The notes below the pieces were generated by a model. That model saw only the letters and a program-made list of their open reading frames with translations, searched no databases and had not been told where the DNA came from. From positions 2,542,001-2,606,000 of the forward strand of contig NZ_AP023354.1 of NCBI RefSeq assembly GCF_018324685.1: a stretch of DNA of 64,000 nt, written 5' to 3'. This DNA comes from Actinocatenispora sera (GTDB lineage Bacteria; Actinomycetota; Actinomycetes; Mycobacteriales; Micromonosporaceae). The translations under genes were made by a program, and so were the position numbers. Shown piece by piece: positions 25,700-33,453 of the stretch. Every line of letters begins with the position of its first letter. Position 1 is the stretch's first letter.

Positions 25700-26338
25700 T
25701 CAGCGCGGCTCCGGTGGACGGCCGATGGACGGGCCGCCCGGCTCCTCGGTACCGGGCTGCACCCGGGTCGGCTGCTCCTCGGCGGCCGGGCGGGTCGTCC
25801 CCGCGTCGGTGGTCAGCGAGCCCGGACGGCTGCCGGACAGCGGGAACTGCCGGCCGGTCGCCTCCCCGGTGCCCATTCCGGTCCGACCCGGCGCCACCTG
25901 CTCGGTGTGCCCGCCGGCACCGGTGCGGGACGGCCAGCGCTGCCAGCGCCGCACGCTGGCGATCGCGACCAGCATCGCCAGCCCGAGTACCGCGAACAGC
26001 CCGCTGCGCGCCGGCCTGGTCCAGATGTCGGTCTGGCCGAGCACGCTGTGCGGCAGCCAGTTGAGGAACCCGGGCCACTGCACGTACAGCGCCTGCAGCA
26101 CCAGGTAGCCGATGCCGGCGATCAGCGGACCGCTCGGCGAGATCCGGGTCGAGGCGATCAACCCGATCAGCAGGCCGCCGATCGCGAGGAACAGCAGCGG
26201 CCACGAGTACGTACCCCAGTTGTGGCTGGAGATGCCGGAAACCGCCGTGGCGCCGAGTTTGGCCTGGGCCCAACCCAGCACGCCCCACGCGACGATCGCG
26301 ACCACGATCCCGGCGATGAGACTGGTGAGGTGTCGCAT
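25700..26338 (-). CDS. Four-helix membrane protein with disordered tail
   Basis: 212 residues, ATG with GGAGG 5 nt upstream. Four membrane helices fill the first 130 residues (LTSLIAGIVVAIVAWGVLG, PLLFLAIGGLLIGLIAS, LIAGIGYLVLQALYV, LFAVLGLAMLVAIASV). A Gly/Thr/Pro-rich cytoplasmic tail of about 80 residues follows. Similar proteins are common and uncharacterised in Micromonosporaceae-like genomes. No motif suggests transport or catalysis. Confidence 0.7.
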   Translation of the reverse strand: MRHLTSLIAGIVVAIVAWGVLGWAQAKLGATAVSGISSHNWGTYSWPLLFLAIGGLLIGLIASTRISPSGPLIAGIGYLVLQALYVQWPGFLNWLPHSVLGQTDIWTRPARSGLFAVLGLAMLVAIASVRRWQRWPSRTGAGGHTEQVAPGRTGMGTGEATGRQFPLSGSRPGSLTTDAGTTRPAAEEQPTRVQPGTEEPGGPSIGRPPEPR

Positions 26339-26522
26339 GTCTGCCTCCCTCGACAGCGAGCCGAGGCGTCACGACTTGGGGACCGCAACGCGCCAGGCCG
26401 TCCACCGAGTCGCTACCTCCCGGGCCGATCAACGCGGCCCGCCGGGTCAGGCGGTGTGGCGGCCGTCCGGCGCCAGGCGGGACGAGAAAACCGGCCCCAC
26501 GCTCGACCGTACCGTGTCGGGC

Positions 26523-27026
26523 ATGAACCTGCTCGCTGGCAAACCCACGTCGTACTCCCGGGTAACACTCAGTCGGATCATGACCGCCGCCGACGTCAAC
26601 CTGTACGGAACCGTGCACGGTGGCGTGATCATGAAGTTCGTGGACGACGCGGCCGGCGCCGCCGCGGCCCGGCACTCCGGCGGCAACGCCGTCACCGCGG
26701 CCATCGACGAGATCGTCTTCGCGGCACCCGTTCGGGTGGGTGACCTGGTACACGCGCACGCCGCCGTGAACTGGACCGGCAGCTCGTCGCTGGAGGTCGG
26801 CGTGCGGGTGGTCGCCGAGCGCTGGGACACCGCCGGTACCGAACCGGTCGAGGTGGCCACCGCCTACCTGGTGTTCGTCGGTATCGACGCGGACGGCAAA
26901 CCGCGCTCGATCCCGCCGGTACTGCCGGAGACCCCGGACGACGAGCGCCGGCAGCGCGAGGCGGAGATCCGACGAAAGCACCGCCTCGCCCGCCGCGACG
27001 CCATAGCCCAGTCCCGCACCGCCTGA
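26523..27026 (+). CDS. Acyl-CoA thioesterase (hotdog fold, ACOT type)
   Basis: 167 residues. TACCGT (26510-26515) lies 7 nt before the ATG, so a leaderless mRNA is likely. The motif ADVNLYGTVHGGVIMKFVDD is the ACOT/YciA-type active site (Asn and the HGG-Asp pair). VNWTGSSSLEVGVRVVAE and ATAYLVFVGIDADGKP complete the single hotdog domain. The enzyme hydrolyses acyl-CoA to free acid and CoA; chain length unknown. The basic C-terminal helix is typical of the family. Confidence 0.92.
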   Translation: MNLLAGKPTSYSRVTLSRIMTAADVNLYGTVHGGVIMKFVDDAAGAAAARHSGGNAVTAAIDEIVFAAPVRVGDLVHAHAAVNWTGSSSLEVGVRVVAERWDTAGTEPVEVATAYLVFVGIDADGKPRSIPPVLPETPDDERRQREAEIRRKHRLARRDAIAQSRTA

Positions 27027-27079
27027 CCGGGTCGGTCGCTCAGCCGAGTGCGTGAGCATGTGGGTCATAGCCTCGGGGC

Positions 27080-27184
27080 GTGGTCGACTTCTCTCGACTG
27101 ACGGCTCGCAGAGCCGTCCAACTGCTCGCCTCGGAGGGGTTGATCACGGTCGTGCAAGGCCGGGGAATTTTTGTGACGGGGTAG
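27080..27184 (+). pseudogene. Remnant of a GntR-type winged-helix gene
   Basis: The 34-codon frame encodes LTARRAVQLLASEGLITVVQ followed by GRGIFVTG and a stop. This is the second half of a GntR winged helix: recognition helix, then the wing ending GRGxFV. The first half of the HTH is missing, with an in-frame stop at 27068-27070. A TAGCCT box stands 6 nt before the GTG at 27080, so it could be expressed, but a functional DNA-binding unit is absent. It lies 30 bp from a MITE-like element. Confidence 0.6.
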
Positions 27185-27214
27185 CGCACGTCCGCGCGGT
27201 TCGCGGCGAACGCA

Positions 27215-27384
27215 CTAGGGTCTGTTTCGGGGCCCCCGGCCGAGCGAGGCGAGTCCCGTTTGTCTGCTCGCAAGGCGGAGGGCAGTTCGTGTGCCGGGCT
27301 TGCACACGGGCTGTCCGACAACGCCGCGAGCGGGCAAACGGGGCCGCCGCAGCCGGCACGCGGGACTTGCGAAACAGACCCTAG
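27215..27384. mobile_element. MITE-like element, 170 bp, 15-bp perfect terminal inverted repeats
   Basis: CTAGGGTCTGTTTCG at 27215-27229 and its exact reverse complement at 27370-27384. The outer CTAG is palindromic and may be a target duplication. Further in, 28-30 bp from the ends, GTTTGTCTGCTCGC and, on the other strand, GTTTGCCCGCTCGC match at 12 of 14 positions. The arms are thus long and imperfect. No transposase is encoded; the ends resemble those of IS5-family elements of actinobacteria, which could mobilise it. The right end supplies the stop codon of the adjacent GntR gene. Confidence 0.75.
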
Positions 27385-27635
27385 CCGCGGACGTAGCTGC
27401 CGCGGCCGGTGACGGTGTAGACGAGTTCGCGTTCCTGCAGGTCGCGGATCACCCTGCGCGCGGTCATGATGGCGATGCCGTACTCCTGCCGCATGGCGGT
27501 CTGCGATGGGATGGCGTCGTCCTTGTGGAACTCCCCGGCCTTGATCCGCCGGGCGATGTCGTCCGCCACCTGCTTCCATACCGGGACCGGCCCACCGTGT
27601 CGGATCTCCATACCGCTGAGCATGGCGACGCACAC
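27381..27635 (-). CDS. GntR family mini-regulator (DNA-binding domain only)
   Basis: 84 residues from the GTG at 27635 (GAGG upstream); ATGs at 27623 or 27611 are alternatives. It is almost only a GntR winged helix: VPVWKQVADDIARRIKAGEF, then IPSQTAMRQEYGIAIMTARR and ELVYTVTGRGSYVRG. No effector-binding domain follows. The stop codon TAG lies in the terminal repeat of the MITE-like element, so the original gene may have been longer. It is divergent from a small-gene pair across an A/T-rich promoter zone. Confidence 0.85.
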   Translation of the reverse strand: MCVAMLSGMEIRHGGPVPVWKQVADDIARRIKAGEFHKDDAIPSQTAMRQEYGIAIMTARRVIRDLQERELVYTVTGRGSYVRG

Positions 27636-27767
27636 CCGACCTCGTAGATGTATATCAATCTGTAGCGCGATGTAGATCGGTATAGACTTCACGGCTAAGA
27701 TCGGTTTGGTCCGTTGTGTGCTCGGTCCGCGGCGAAGGCCGTGACCTTGCCCGAAAGTGGGGTCCAC
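27636..27767. promoter_or_regulatory. Divergent promoter/operator zone, GntR / small operon
   Basis: A distinctly A/T-rich island (about 27640-27705) in very GC-rich surroundings. It has repeated elements GTAGATGTATATC and GATGTAGATCGGTATAGAC. TATAGA and TATACA boxes occur on both strands. A likely site of GntR autoregulation and of the promoter for the plus-strand small genes. Confidence 0.55.
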
Positions 27768-28016
27768 ATGTCGAAAGCCTCTGAGCCTGTCATCCGGTAC
27801 CGCACGCCGCGCGCCGGCGACCAGGTCTTCCTCTGCCCGGCAGCGGGAGTGCACGGCCGGGGCAGTTTCTGGGCCATGGTCGTCAGCACGGCGCCGGCCC
27901 TCGTCCCGCAAGCGCTGTACGTACGGGTCGTGCCGGTCGACGAGATCGACGGCGCGGCGCGCGTGCAGACGTTCTACGTGCGACTCGCCGGGTTGCTGAC
28001 CCGGGTCATGTCGTGA
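27768..28016 (+). CDS. Small hypothetical protein next to GntR
   Basis: 82 residues from the ATG at 27768 (AAAGTGGGG about 10 nt upstream); the frame opens at 27714. A short beta-rich domain: VIRYRTPRAGDQVFLCPA, SFWAMVVSTAP, LYVRVVPVDEID, QTFYVRLAGLL. The strand order looks like a small SH3-like barrel. Function unknown. The position across from the GntR gene suggests it is the regulated target. It overlaps the next small gene by four bases. Confidence 0.65.
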   Translation: MSKASEPVIRYRTPRAGDQVFLCPAAGVHGRGSFWAMVVSTAPALVPQALYVRVVPVDEIDGAARVQTFYVRLAGLLTRVMS

Positions 28017-28105
28017 CCGTCCCGCTCGCCGCCGGTTGGGTCCTGTCGTTGTTCCTCGCCTTCGCCTTCGCCATCGGCCTCGTCGTCGGCCACGGCCAGC
28101 GGTGA
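28013..28105 (+). CDS. 30-residue single-span membrane peptide
   Basis: Starts with a GTG that overlaps the previous stop (GTGA), so translation is probably coupled. The product is MTVPLAAGW followed by a single hydrophobic helix rich in Leu, Phe, Ala and Val, then GHGQR. Micropeptides of this kind often sit with a partner membrane or regulatory protein. Its length makes the call tentative, but the frame uses mainly G/C-ending codons and is bounded by exact overlaps on both sides. Confidence 0.5.
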   Translation: MTVPLAAGWVLSLFLAFAFAIGLVVGHGQR

Positions 28106-28221
28106 CGGAGGGTTCCTTGGCGGGGTCACCGCAGCCTCGGCGACGAGGTCTCCGACCAACAGCGGCTCTCGGCCCCGCCGGCCGCCGGAGCCATCGCGAC
28201 CTGGTCAGGAGCCGGGGGTGA
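28102..28221 (+). CDS. Possible 39-residue basic peptide
   Basis: Again begins with a GTGA overlap with the gene before it. Product MTEGSLAGSPQPRRRGL followed by an Arg-rich end; no domain. It could be a third coupled micro-gene or chance. The acetoacetyl-CoA synthetase gene starts 62 nt further on. Confidence 0.2.
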   Translation: MTEGSLAGSPQPRRRGLRPTAALGPAGRRSHRDLVRSRG

Positions 28222-28283
28222 CGGGGGAGGCGTGGGTGGGCAAGATGGGGGCCGGTCACGACGGGGTGATGCGAGGAGGCGGT

Positions 28284-30287
28284 ATGGGCGGGATCGACCA
28301 GGACGCGACCGGCGAGGCGGGCGAGACCGGCACGGTGCTGTGGTCACCGCCGGCGGATGTCGCCGACCGTACCCGCGTCGGTGACTACCTGCGCTGGCTG
28401 CGCGAGCACCGCGGGCGCGACTTCGCCGGCTACGCCGAGCTGTACGACTGGTCGGTCACCGATCTGCCCGGCTTCTGGTCCTCGGTCTGGGAGTACTTCG
28501 ACCTCACGCCCGGCGTGCCGGCCGGCCCGGCGCTGGCCGAGGACCGGATGCCCGGGGCCCGCTGGTTCCCGGAGGCCCGGCTGAACTACGCGCAGCGGGT
28601 GCTCGCGATGCCCGGGATGGCCGACGATGATCTCGCGGTGATCGGACGCTCGCAGAGCCGCGGCTCGGTCGAGCTGACCGTCGCGCAGCTGCGCGACCAG
28701 GTGGCCCGCGCCCGGGCCGGCCTGCTGCGGCTCGGTGTCGGCAAGGGCGACCGGGTCGCGGCGTACCTGCCGAACGTGCCGGAGACGGTGGTGCTGATGC
28801 TGGCCGCCGCGAGCCTGGGCGCGGTGTTCTCCAGCTGCGCGCCGGAGTTCGGTACCCGCAGCGTCTGCGACCGGTGGCAGCAGATCGAGCCGAGCGTGCT
28901 GGTCGCGGTCGACGGCTACCGGTACGGCAGCAAGGCGATCGACCGTACCGCCGAGGTCGCGGCGATCCGGGCGGCACTGCCCAGCGTCCGGCACACCGTC
29001 GTCCTGTCCTGTCTGGACGGTGTCGCGCCGGTGCCGGAAGCGCTGTCCTGGCAGGAGTTCACCGCCGAGGCCGGGCCACTGGAGTTCGAGCAGGTCGGCT
29101 TCGACCACCCGCTCTACGTGCTCTACTCGTCCGGTACCACCGGGCTGCCGAAGCCGATCGTGCACGGCCACGGCGGCATCCTGCTCGAACACGTCAAGTC
29201 GCACGCCCTGCACGCCGATCTGGGTCCCGGCGACCGCTTCTTCTGGTTCTCCACCACCGGCTGGATGATGTGGAACTACCTGGTGAGCGCGCCGGCGGTG
29301 GGCGCCGCGATCGTGCTGTACGACGGGAATCCCGGGCACCCGGACCTCGGCGCGCTGTGGCGGCTCGCGGCCGAGACCGGGGTGACGTTCTTCGGTACCT
29401 CCGCGCCGTTCCTGCTGTCCTGCCGCAAGGCGGAGCTGGTGCCGAAGGAGCTGGCCGACCTGGGCCGGATCCGCGGTGTCGGCTCCACCGGCGCCCCGCT
29501 GCCGCCGGAGGGCTTCCGCTGGGTGTACGACAAGGTCGGCGCCGACGTGCTGCTGTCCTCGTTCTCCGGCGGGACCGACGTGTGCACCGGCTTCGTCGGC
29601 GGCTCGCCGCTGCTGCCGGTGTACGAGGGAGAGATCTCCGGGCGCTGCCTCGGCTGCGCGGTGGAGTCGTTCGACGCCAACGGAACCCCGCAGCGCGACC
29701 GGCTCGGCGAGCTGGTCATCACCCGGCCGATGCCGTCGATGCCGGTCGGGTTCTGGGGCGACACCGACGGCTCCCGCTACCGCGACGCGTACTTCTCGGT
29801 GTTCCCCGGTGTCTGGCGGCACGGCGACTGGATCACCATCACCTCGCGCGGCACCTGCCTGATCACCGGGCGCTCCGACGCCACCCTCAACCGCGGCGGG
29901 GTACGGCTGGGTACCGCCGAGTTCTACTCGGTCGTCGAGGGGCTGCCGCAGGTCGCGGACTCGGTGGTGGTGCACCTGGAGGACGACGAGGGCGGCGCCG
30001 GCGAGCTGCTGCTGTTCGTCGTGCCGGCCGAGGGGGTCGAGCTGGACGACGAGCTGCGCCGCACCATCAACACCGCGCTGCGGTCCAACCTGTCGCCCCG
30101 GCACGTACCGGACGCGATCTACCAGGTGCCGGCCGTGCCGCACACGCTGTCGGCGAAGAAGCTGGAGGTGCCGGTCAAGCGGATCCTGACCGGGACGCCG
30201 GCCGACTCGGCCGCCGCGAAGGGCGCGCTGGCCAACCCGGAGTCGCTGTCGGCGTTCGAGCAGCTCGCCCGGGAGCGGCAGAGCTGA
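28284..30287 (+). CDS. aacS: Acetoacetate--CoA ligase
   Basis: 667 residues from the ATG at 28284 (GAGGAGG ends 4 nt upstream); the frame begins at 28218. ANL superfamily enzyme: acetoacetate, ATP and CoA give acetoacetyl-CoA, AMP and PPi. Visible features are the N-terminal ACS domain (DLPGFWSSVWEYFDL), the P-loop YSSGTTGLPKPIVHGHGG, FFWFSTTGWMMWN, GWITITS-type hinge GDWITITSRGTCLITGRSD, LNRGGVRLGTAEFY and the C-terminal KKLEVPVKRIL with catalytic Lys. Length and motifs match AacS rather than acetyl-CoA synthetase. Used in ketone-body or PHB-related metabolism. Confidence 0.92.
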   Translation: MGGIDQDATGEAGETGTVLWSPPADVADRTRVGDYLRWLREHRGRDFAGYAELYDWSVTDLPGFWSSVWEYFDLTPGVPAGPALAEDRMPGARWFPEARLNYAQRVLAMPGMADDDLAVIGRSQSRGSVELTVAQLRDQVARARAGLLRLGVGKGDRVAAYLPNVPETVVLMLAAASLGAVFSSCAPEFGTRSVCDRWQQIEPSVLVAVDGYRYGSKAIDRTAEVAAIRAALPSVRHTVVLSCLDGVAPVPEALSWQEFTAEAGPLEFEQVGFDHPLYVLYSSGTTGLPKPIVHGHGGILLEHVKSHALHADLGPGDRFFWFSTTGWMMWNYLVSAPAVGAAIVLYDGNPGHPDLGALWRLAAETGVTFFGTSAPFLLSCRKAELVPKELADLGRIRGVGSTGAPLPPEGFRWVYDKVGADVLLSSFSGGTDVCTGFVGGSPLLPVYEGEISGRCLGCAVESFDANGTPQRDRLGELVITRPMPSMPVGFWGDTDGSRYRDAYFSVFPGVWRHGDWITITSRGTCLITGRSDATLNRGGVRLGTAEFYSVVEGLPQVADSVVVHLEDDEGGAGELLLFVVPAEGVELDDELRRTINTALRSNLSPRHVPDAIYQVPAVPHTLSAKKLEVPVKRILTGTPADSAAAKGALANPESLSAFEQLARERQS

Positions 30288-30299
30288 CGCGCCGGCCCG

Positions 30300-30342
30300 G
30301 CACGGATCCGGCGGCCGGTGTCGGCCGGCCGTCGGATCGTGC
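30300..30342. terminator. Imperfect long hairpin between convergent genes
   Basis: GCACGGATCCGGCGGCCGG (from 30300) pairs with the segment ending CGGATCGTGC at 30342, with one-base bulges and a short loop. It lies between aacS and the DUF1877 gene and overlaps neither stop codon. Confidence 0.6.
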
Positions 30343-30344
30343 GG

Positions 30345-30803
30345 TCAGAACGAGAAGAACATCAGGGCTGGGGCGCGGGCGGCGGACACGGTGGCGAAGA
30401 ACCCCGTGAGTGCCTGGTAACCCCAGCGCAGCTGTTCGAGGTCGTCGGCTGCCCACAGGTGGCGGCCCGGGTCGATCTCCCGCCTGCTCAGCTCGGCCGG
30501 GTCGTAGTGCGCGGCCAGCTGCTCCCAGGTGGTGTCGCGCAACGTCTTCGCCACGTGCTCGACCTCGTCGGGCTCCCAGGCGAACAGCGTGCCGTCGTCG
30601 TCGACCGGTTCGCCGCCGGCGCCGAGGATGTCGATGCCGACGCCGGCGCGGCCGAACAGGAACTCCAGTCCCGGCCAGCTTCTGTCCACGTCGGCATCGG
30701 GAACGTCGTCGCCCCAGTCCTGCTCCCAGGCCCATTCCGGGTCGTCGCGGGCGGTTGCCAGCTGCTCGGGTGTCACCTGGGTGAACCAGATCGTCACGCT
30801 CAT
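30345..30803 (-). CDS. DUF1877 family (YfbM-like) protein
   Basis: 152 residues, ATG with GGAGGA 9 nt upstream. It begins MSVTIWFTQVTPEQL and contains WPGLEFLFG, DGTLFAWEPDEVEHVAKTL and YDPAELSRREIDPG. This is the usual DUF1877 order of a helix, a YfbM-like W-x-G-L-xxLL region, and a VxxxAxxL helix. The family is cytoplasmic, sporadic and of unknown function. It ends convergent with aacS. Confidence 0.85.
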   Translation of the reverse strand: MSVTIWFTQVTPEQLATARDDPEWAWEQDWGDDVPDADVDRSWPGLEFLFGRAGVGIDILGAGGEPVDDDGTLFAWEPDEVEHVAKTLRDTTWEQLAAHYDPAELSRREIDPGRHLWAADDLEQLRWGYQALTGFFATVSAARAPALMFFSF

Positions 30804-30883
30804 CGCGGGATGTCCTCCGGTGGCCGCCGTCGTCGTCCGGCGATGGTGCCACACCGGTACGACGGTGCCACCCACCGTTGCGG

Positions 30884-31711
30884 TCAGCTCTTGAGGAAGT
30901 CGAGCAGGTCGGTGTTGAACTGCTCGCGGGTGCCGGCGACGCTGGCCAACCCGTGCGCGGCGCCCGGGTACACCTTGAGGGTGGCGTTCGGGATGATCGT
31001 CGCCGCCTGCTGCGACGCCGGGACGATCGGGACGATCTGATCGTCGTCGCCGTGCACCAGCAGCGTCGGTACGTCGATCCGGCGCAGGTCGGGGGTGAAG
31101 TCGGTCTCGGAGAACTGGGCCACGCAGTCGATCGCGCCCTTGATCGTCTGCTGCATCGCCATCCGCCAGAAGTCGTCCCGGTTGCCCTGGGTGACCTTGT
31201 TCCCGGGCCGGTTCGCGCCGAAGAACGGCTCGCTGAGGTCCCGCCAGAACTGTGCCCGCCCGTTGCGGAGGCCGTCCCGGATGCCGTCGAAGACCTCCAT
31301 CGGCGTACCGTCCGGGTTGCCGTCGGTCTTGAGCATCAGCGGCGGTACCGCACCGACCGTGACCATCTTGGCGATCCGGGCGGTGCCGTGCCGCCCGACG
31401 TACCGGGCAATCTCGCCGCCGCCCATCGAGTGCGCGACGAGTACCACGTCGTGCAGGTCGAGCTTCTCGATCAGCGCGGCGAGGTCGTCGGCGAACGTGT
31501 CGTAGTCGTACCCGTGCCACACCTTCGACGAGCGGCCGTGTCCGCGCCGGTCGTGCGCGATGCCGCGGTACCCGTTCTCCGCCACGCACAGCATCTGGTC
31601 TTCCCAGGCGTCCGCGTTGAGCGGCCAGCCGTGGCTGAACACGACGGGTTGCCCGCTGCCCCAGTCCTTGTAGTAGATCTCCGTCCCGTCCGCGACGGTC
31701 ACGTAGCCCAT
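30884..31711 (-). CDS. Alpha/beta hydrolase, non-heme chloroperoxidase/esterase type
   Basis: 275 residues. Starts [20 protein letters not shown], with oxyanion loop [21 protein letters not shown], nucleophile AHSMGGGE, acid in [10 protein letters not shown] and His in GAAHGLA. The order and the short cap with PPLMLKT match the arylesterase/cofactor-free haloperoxidase group. Such enzymes hydrolyse esters and can form peracids. The physiological substrate is unknown. Strong family match. Confidence 0.93.
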   Translation of the reverse strand: MGYVTVADGTEIYYKDWGSGQPVVFSHGWPLNADAWEDQMLCVAENGYRGIAHDRRGHGRSSKVWHGYDYDTFADDLAALIEKLDLHDVVLVAHSMGGGEIARYVGRHGTARIAKMVTVGAVPPLMLKTDGNPDGTPMEVFDGIRDGLRNGRAQFWRDLSEPFFGANRPGNKVTQGNRDDFWRMAMQQTIKGAIDCVAQFSETDFTPDLRRIDVPTLLVHGDDDQIVPIVPASQQAATIIPNATLKVYPGAAHGLASVAGTREQFNTDLLDFLKS

Positions 31712-31923
31712 GACGCCTCCCGTTGATCTTCTGTGCGGAAGGACCGTCCGCGACGCCGTTTCGTGAGTTCCGCGGTGGGTCCTGTGCCGAGGCTCGCAGC
31801 ATCGGTGCGGCGGGCCGCCCGGAACGGGGAAATCAGCGCCCGGATTGGCCGAGAATCGGACCCGGCATCGGACGGTCGGACGAGCGGCGGGCGGGTCTAC
31901 GCGGTGTCGCCCGTACCGGCAAC

Positions 31924-32077
31924 GCGCGGACGAACCCGGCGCAGCCGGGCGGCGGTTGCGATGCGGACGGACCCGGCGCAGACGGGCGACTGCCGCAAGG
32001 CGCGGACGGAGCCGGCGCAGCCGGGCGGCGGCTGGCGACGCGCGGACGAACCCGGCGAAGCCGGGCGGCGGCTAGGA
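31924..32077. repeat. Tandem repeat, about 37-40 bp unit, 4 copies
   Basis: Copies start at 31924, 31963, 32000 and 32040. Each reads GCGGACGRACCCGGCG, then a GCAGCCGGGCGGCGG-type end. The last copy runs up to and includes the stop codon (TAG on the minus strand, 32074-32072) of the TetR gene. The rest of the 360-bp gap 31712-32071 holds nothing else recognisable. Confidence 0.8.
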
Positions 32078-32698
32078 AGACACGTCGGGGGCCAGGCCGG
32101 CGAGCAGGGTGTCGACCAGGGCGGCGGCCCGGTGCTCGGCCTGCGCGGGGTCGAGCTCGCGCTGCGCGAACGTGTCCAGGAACGCGTGCTGCAGGCAGCC
32201 GCCGATCAGCAGCCGGGCGGCCGCGGCGCAGTCGGCGTCGGCCCGGATCCGGCCGGCGCGCTGCTCGGCGCGCAGGTACCCGGTGAGGCCGTCGACCGGT
32301 TTGTGCGGGCCGGCGCCGCGGCGGTCCAGCTCGGCCCGGTGTGCGGCGAGCAGGGCCGGTTCGGAGAACAGCGACGCGCCGATCGGGTAGCTGTCGTGGT
32401 AGAAGGCCTGCATACGGGCGGCGATGGCGACGAGGTTGTCGCGCAACGAGCCGTCCGGTTCGGCGGTGAGCACCCCGCCGAGCCGGGGCAGGCGTTCCTT
32501 CAGCACCGCGAGGAACAGGTCGGTCTTGTCGTCGAAGTGCTTGTACAGGGTGGCCTCGGAGTAGCCGGCCGCGCGGGCGATCTGCTTGGTGGTGGCCCGG
32601 GCGAGCCCGTCGCGGTGCATCACCTGGGCCGCCGCGTCGAGGATCCGGTCCCGGGTACCGCCACGTGCCGGGGTGCCGCGGTCGGGGATGCTCGGCAC
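32072..32698 (-). CDS. TetR/AcrR family regulator
   Basis: 208 residues, GTG with GGAGG 4-5 nt upstream. N-terminal HTH: TRDRILDAAAQVMHRDGLA, then TTKQIARAAGYSEATLYKHF; the rest is the helical ligand/dimer domain. It is divergent from an NAD(P)-binding reductase, and the intergenic region has a long imperfect palindrome at 32714-32759. The usual arrangement is autorepression and repression of the divergent gene, relieved by a small ligand (inference). Confidence 0.92.
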   Translation of the reverse strand: MPSIPDRGTPARGGTRDRILDAAAQVMHRDGLARATTKQIARAAGYSEATLYKHFDDKTDLFLAVLKERLPRLGGVLTAEPDGSLRDNLVAIAARMQAFYHDSYPIGASLFSEPALLAAHRAELDRRGAGPHKPVDGLTGYLRAEQRAGRIRADADCAAAARLLIGGCLQHAFLDTFAQRELDPAQAEHRAAALVDTLLAGLAPDVSS

Positions 32699-32713
32699 GA
32701 TGCCTCCTTGACG

Positions 32714-32759
32714 GGTTAGTGGTTGCTCACCATACTAGGTGGGTGAGCACTTACTAACC
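32714..32759. promoter_or_regulatory. TetR operator, nested inverted repeats
   Basis: Outer arms GGTTAGT / ACTAACC and inner arms TGCTCACC / GGTGAGCA, symmetric about a centre near 32736. The site fills the gap between the divergent TetR and reductase genes. It is ideally placed for a dimeric repressor acting on both promoters. Confidence 0.75.
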
Positions 32760-32773
32760 TGAAGGGCGCGCTA

Positions 32774-33400
32774 ATGCTGATCACCGTCTTCGGCGCAACC
32801 GGCCGCATCGGTACCCACGTCGTACGGCAGGCGCTCGAGGCGGGGCACAAGGTCGTCGCCGTGGTCCGGGACCCGGCCCGGCTCGACGTGGCCGCCACCC
32901 CGGCGCTGCGGGTGCACACCGCCGAGGTGCTCGAACCGGACCGCATCACCCCGGCGGTGGACGGCTGCGACGCGGTCGTGTCCGCGCTCGGTCCGCGCGG
33001 CCGCGGGCCGACCACCGTGTGCTCCGCCGGCACCCGGGCCGAGCTGGCGGCGATGGCCGCCACCGGGGTGCGCCGGCTGGTCGTGGTCAGCGCCAACGGT
33101 GCCTACATCGACGACGGGGACAACCTGCTCAACCGGCTCGTGGTCAAGCCGCTGCTCGGCCGGCTGCTGCGGGACGGGTTCACCGACACCCGGCGCTCCG
33201 ACGACCAGGTACGGGCGAGCGACACGGACTGGACGATCATGCGCCCGCCGCGGCTCACCGACGGGCCACACCGGCCCTACCGCACCGCCCTGGACCGCAA
33301 CATCGGCATCACCATCGCCCGTACCGATGTGGCCGCCGCGATCCTCGCCGCGCTCGCCGACGACGCGACGATCGGCCACACCCTCGGCGTCGGCTACTGA
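32774..33400 (+). CDS. NAD(P)H-binding SDR-like protein (NmrA/atypical SDR)
   Basis: 208 residues, ATG just after the TetR operator. Rossmann entry ITVFGATGRIGTHVVRQALEAG, then VVAVVRDPARL, DAVVSALGPRG, LVVVSANGAY and TIMRPPRLTDG. The YxxxK catalytic pair of classical SDRs is absent, which fits atypical SDRs (flavin-reductase or NmrA-like redox sensors). Likely induced through the divergent TetR in response to a small molecule. Confidence 0.88.
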   Translation: MLITVFGATGRIGTHVVRQALEAGHKVVAVVRDPARLDVAATPALRVHTAEVLEPDRITPAVDGCDAVVSALGPRGRGPTTVCSAGTRAELAAMAATGVRRLVVVSANGAYIDDGDNLLNRLVVKPLLGRLLRDGFTDTRRSDDQVRASDTDWTIMRPPRLTDGPHRPYRTALDRNIGITIARTDVAAAILAALADDATIGHTLGVGY

Positions 33401-33434
33401 GCCGCCCAGCCGTGCCGGCCCACACTGCACGGCC

Positions 33435-33453
33435 ATCGTCCACTGTGGACGAT
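33435..33453. terminator. Short perfect hairpin between convergent genes
   Basis: ATCGTCCAC - T - GTGGACGAT: nine perfect base pairs around one base, ending at the stop codon of the minus-strand TIGR03089 gene. Confidence 0.6.

Noticed and set aside
27381-28259. 292-codon GntR protein
   Set aside because: The first 200 codons are antisense to the 82-residue small gene and have no similarity to GntR. The real start is near 27635 where GAGG and the conserved domain begin.
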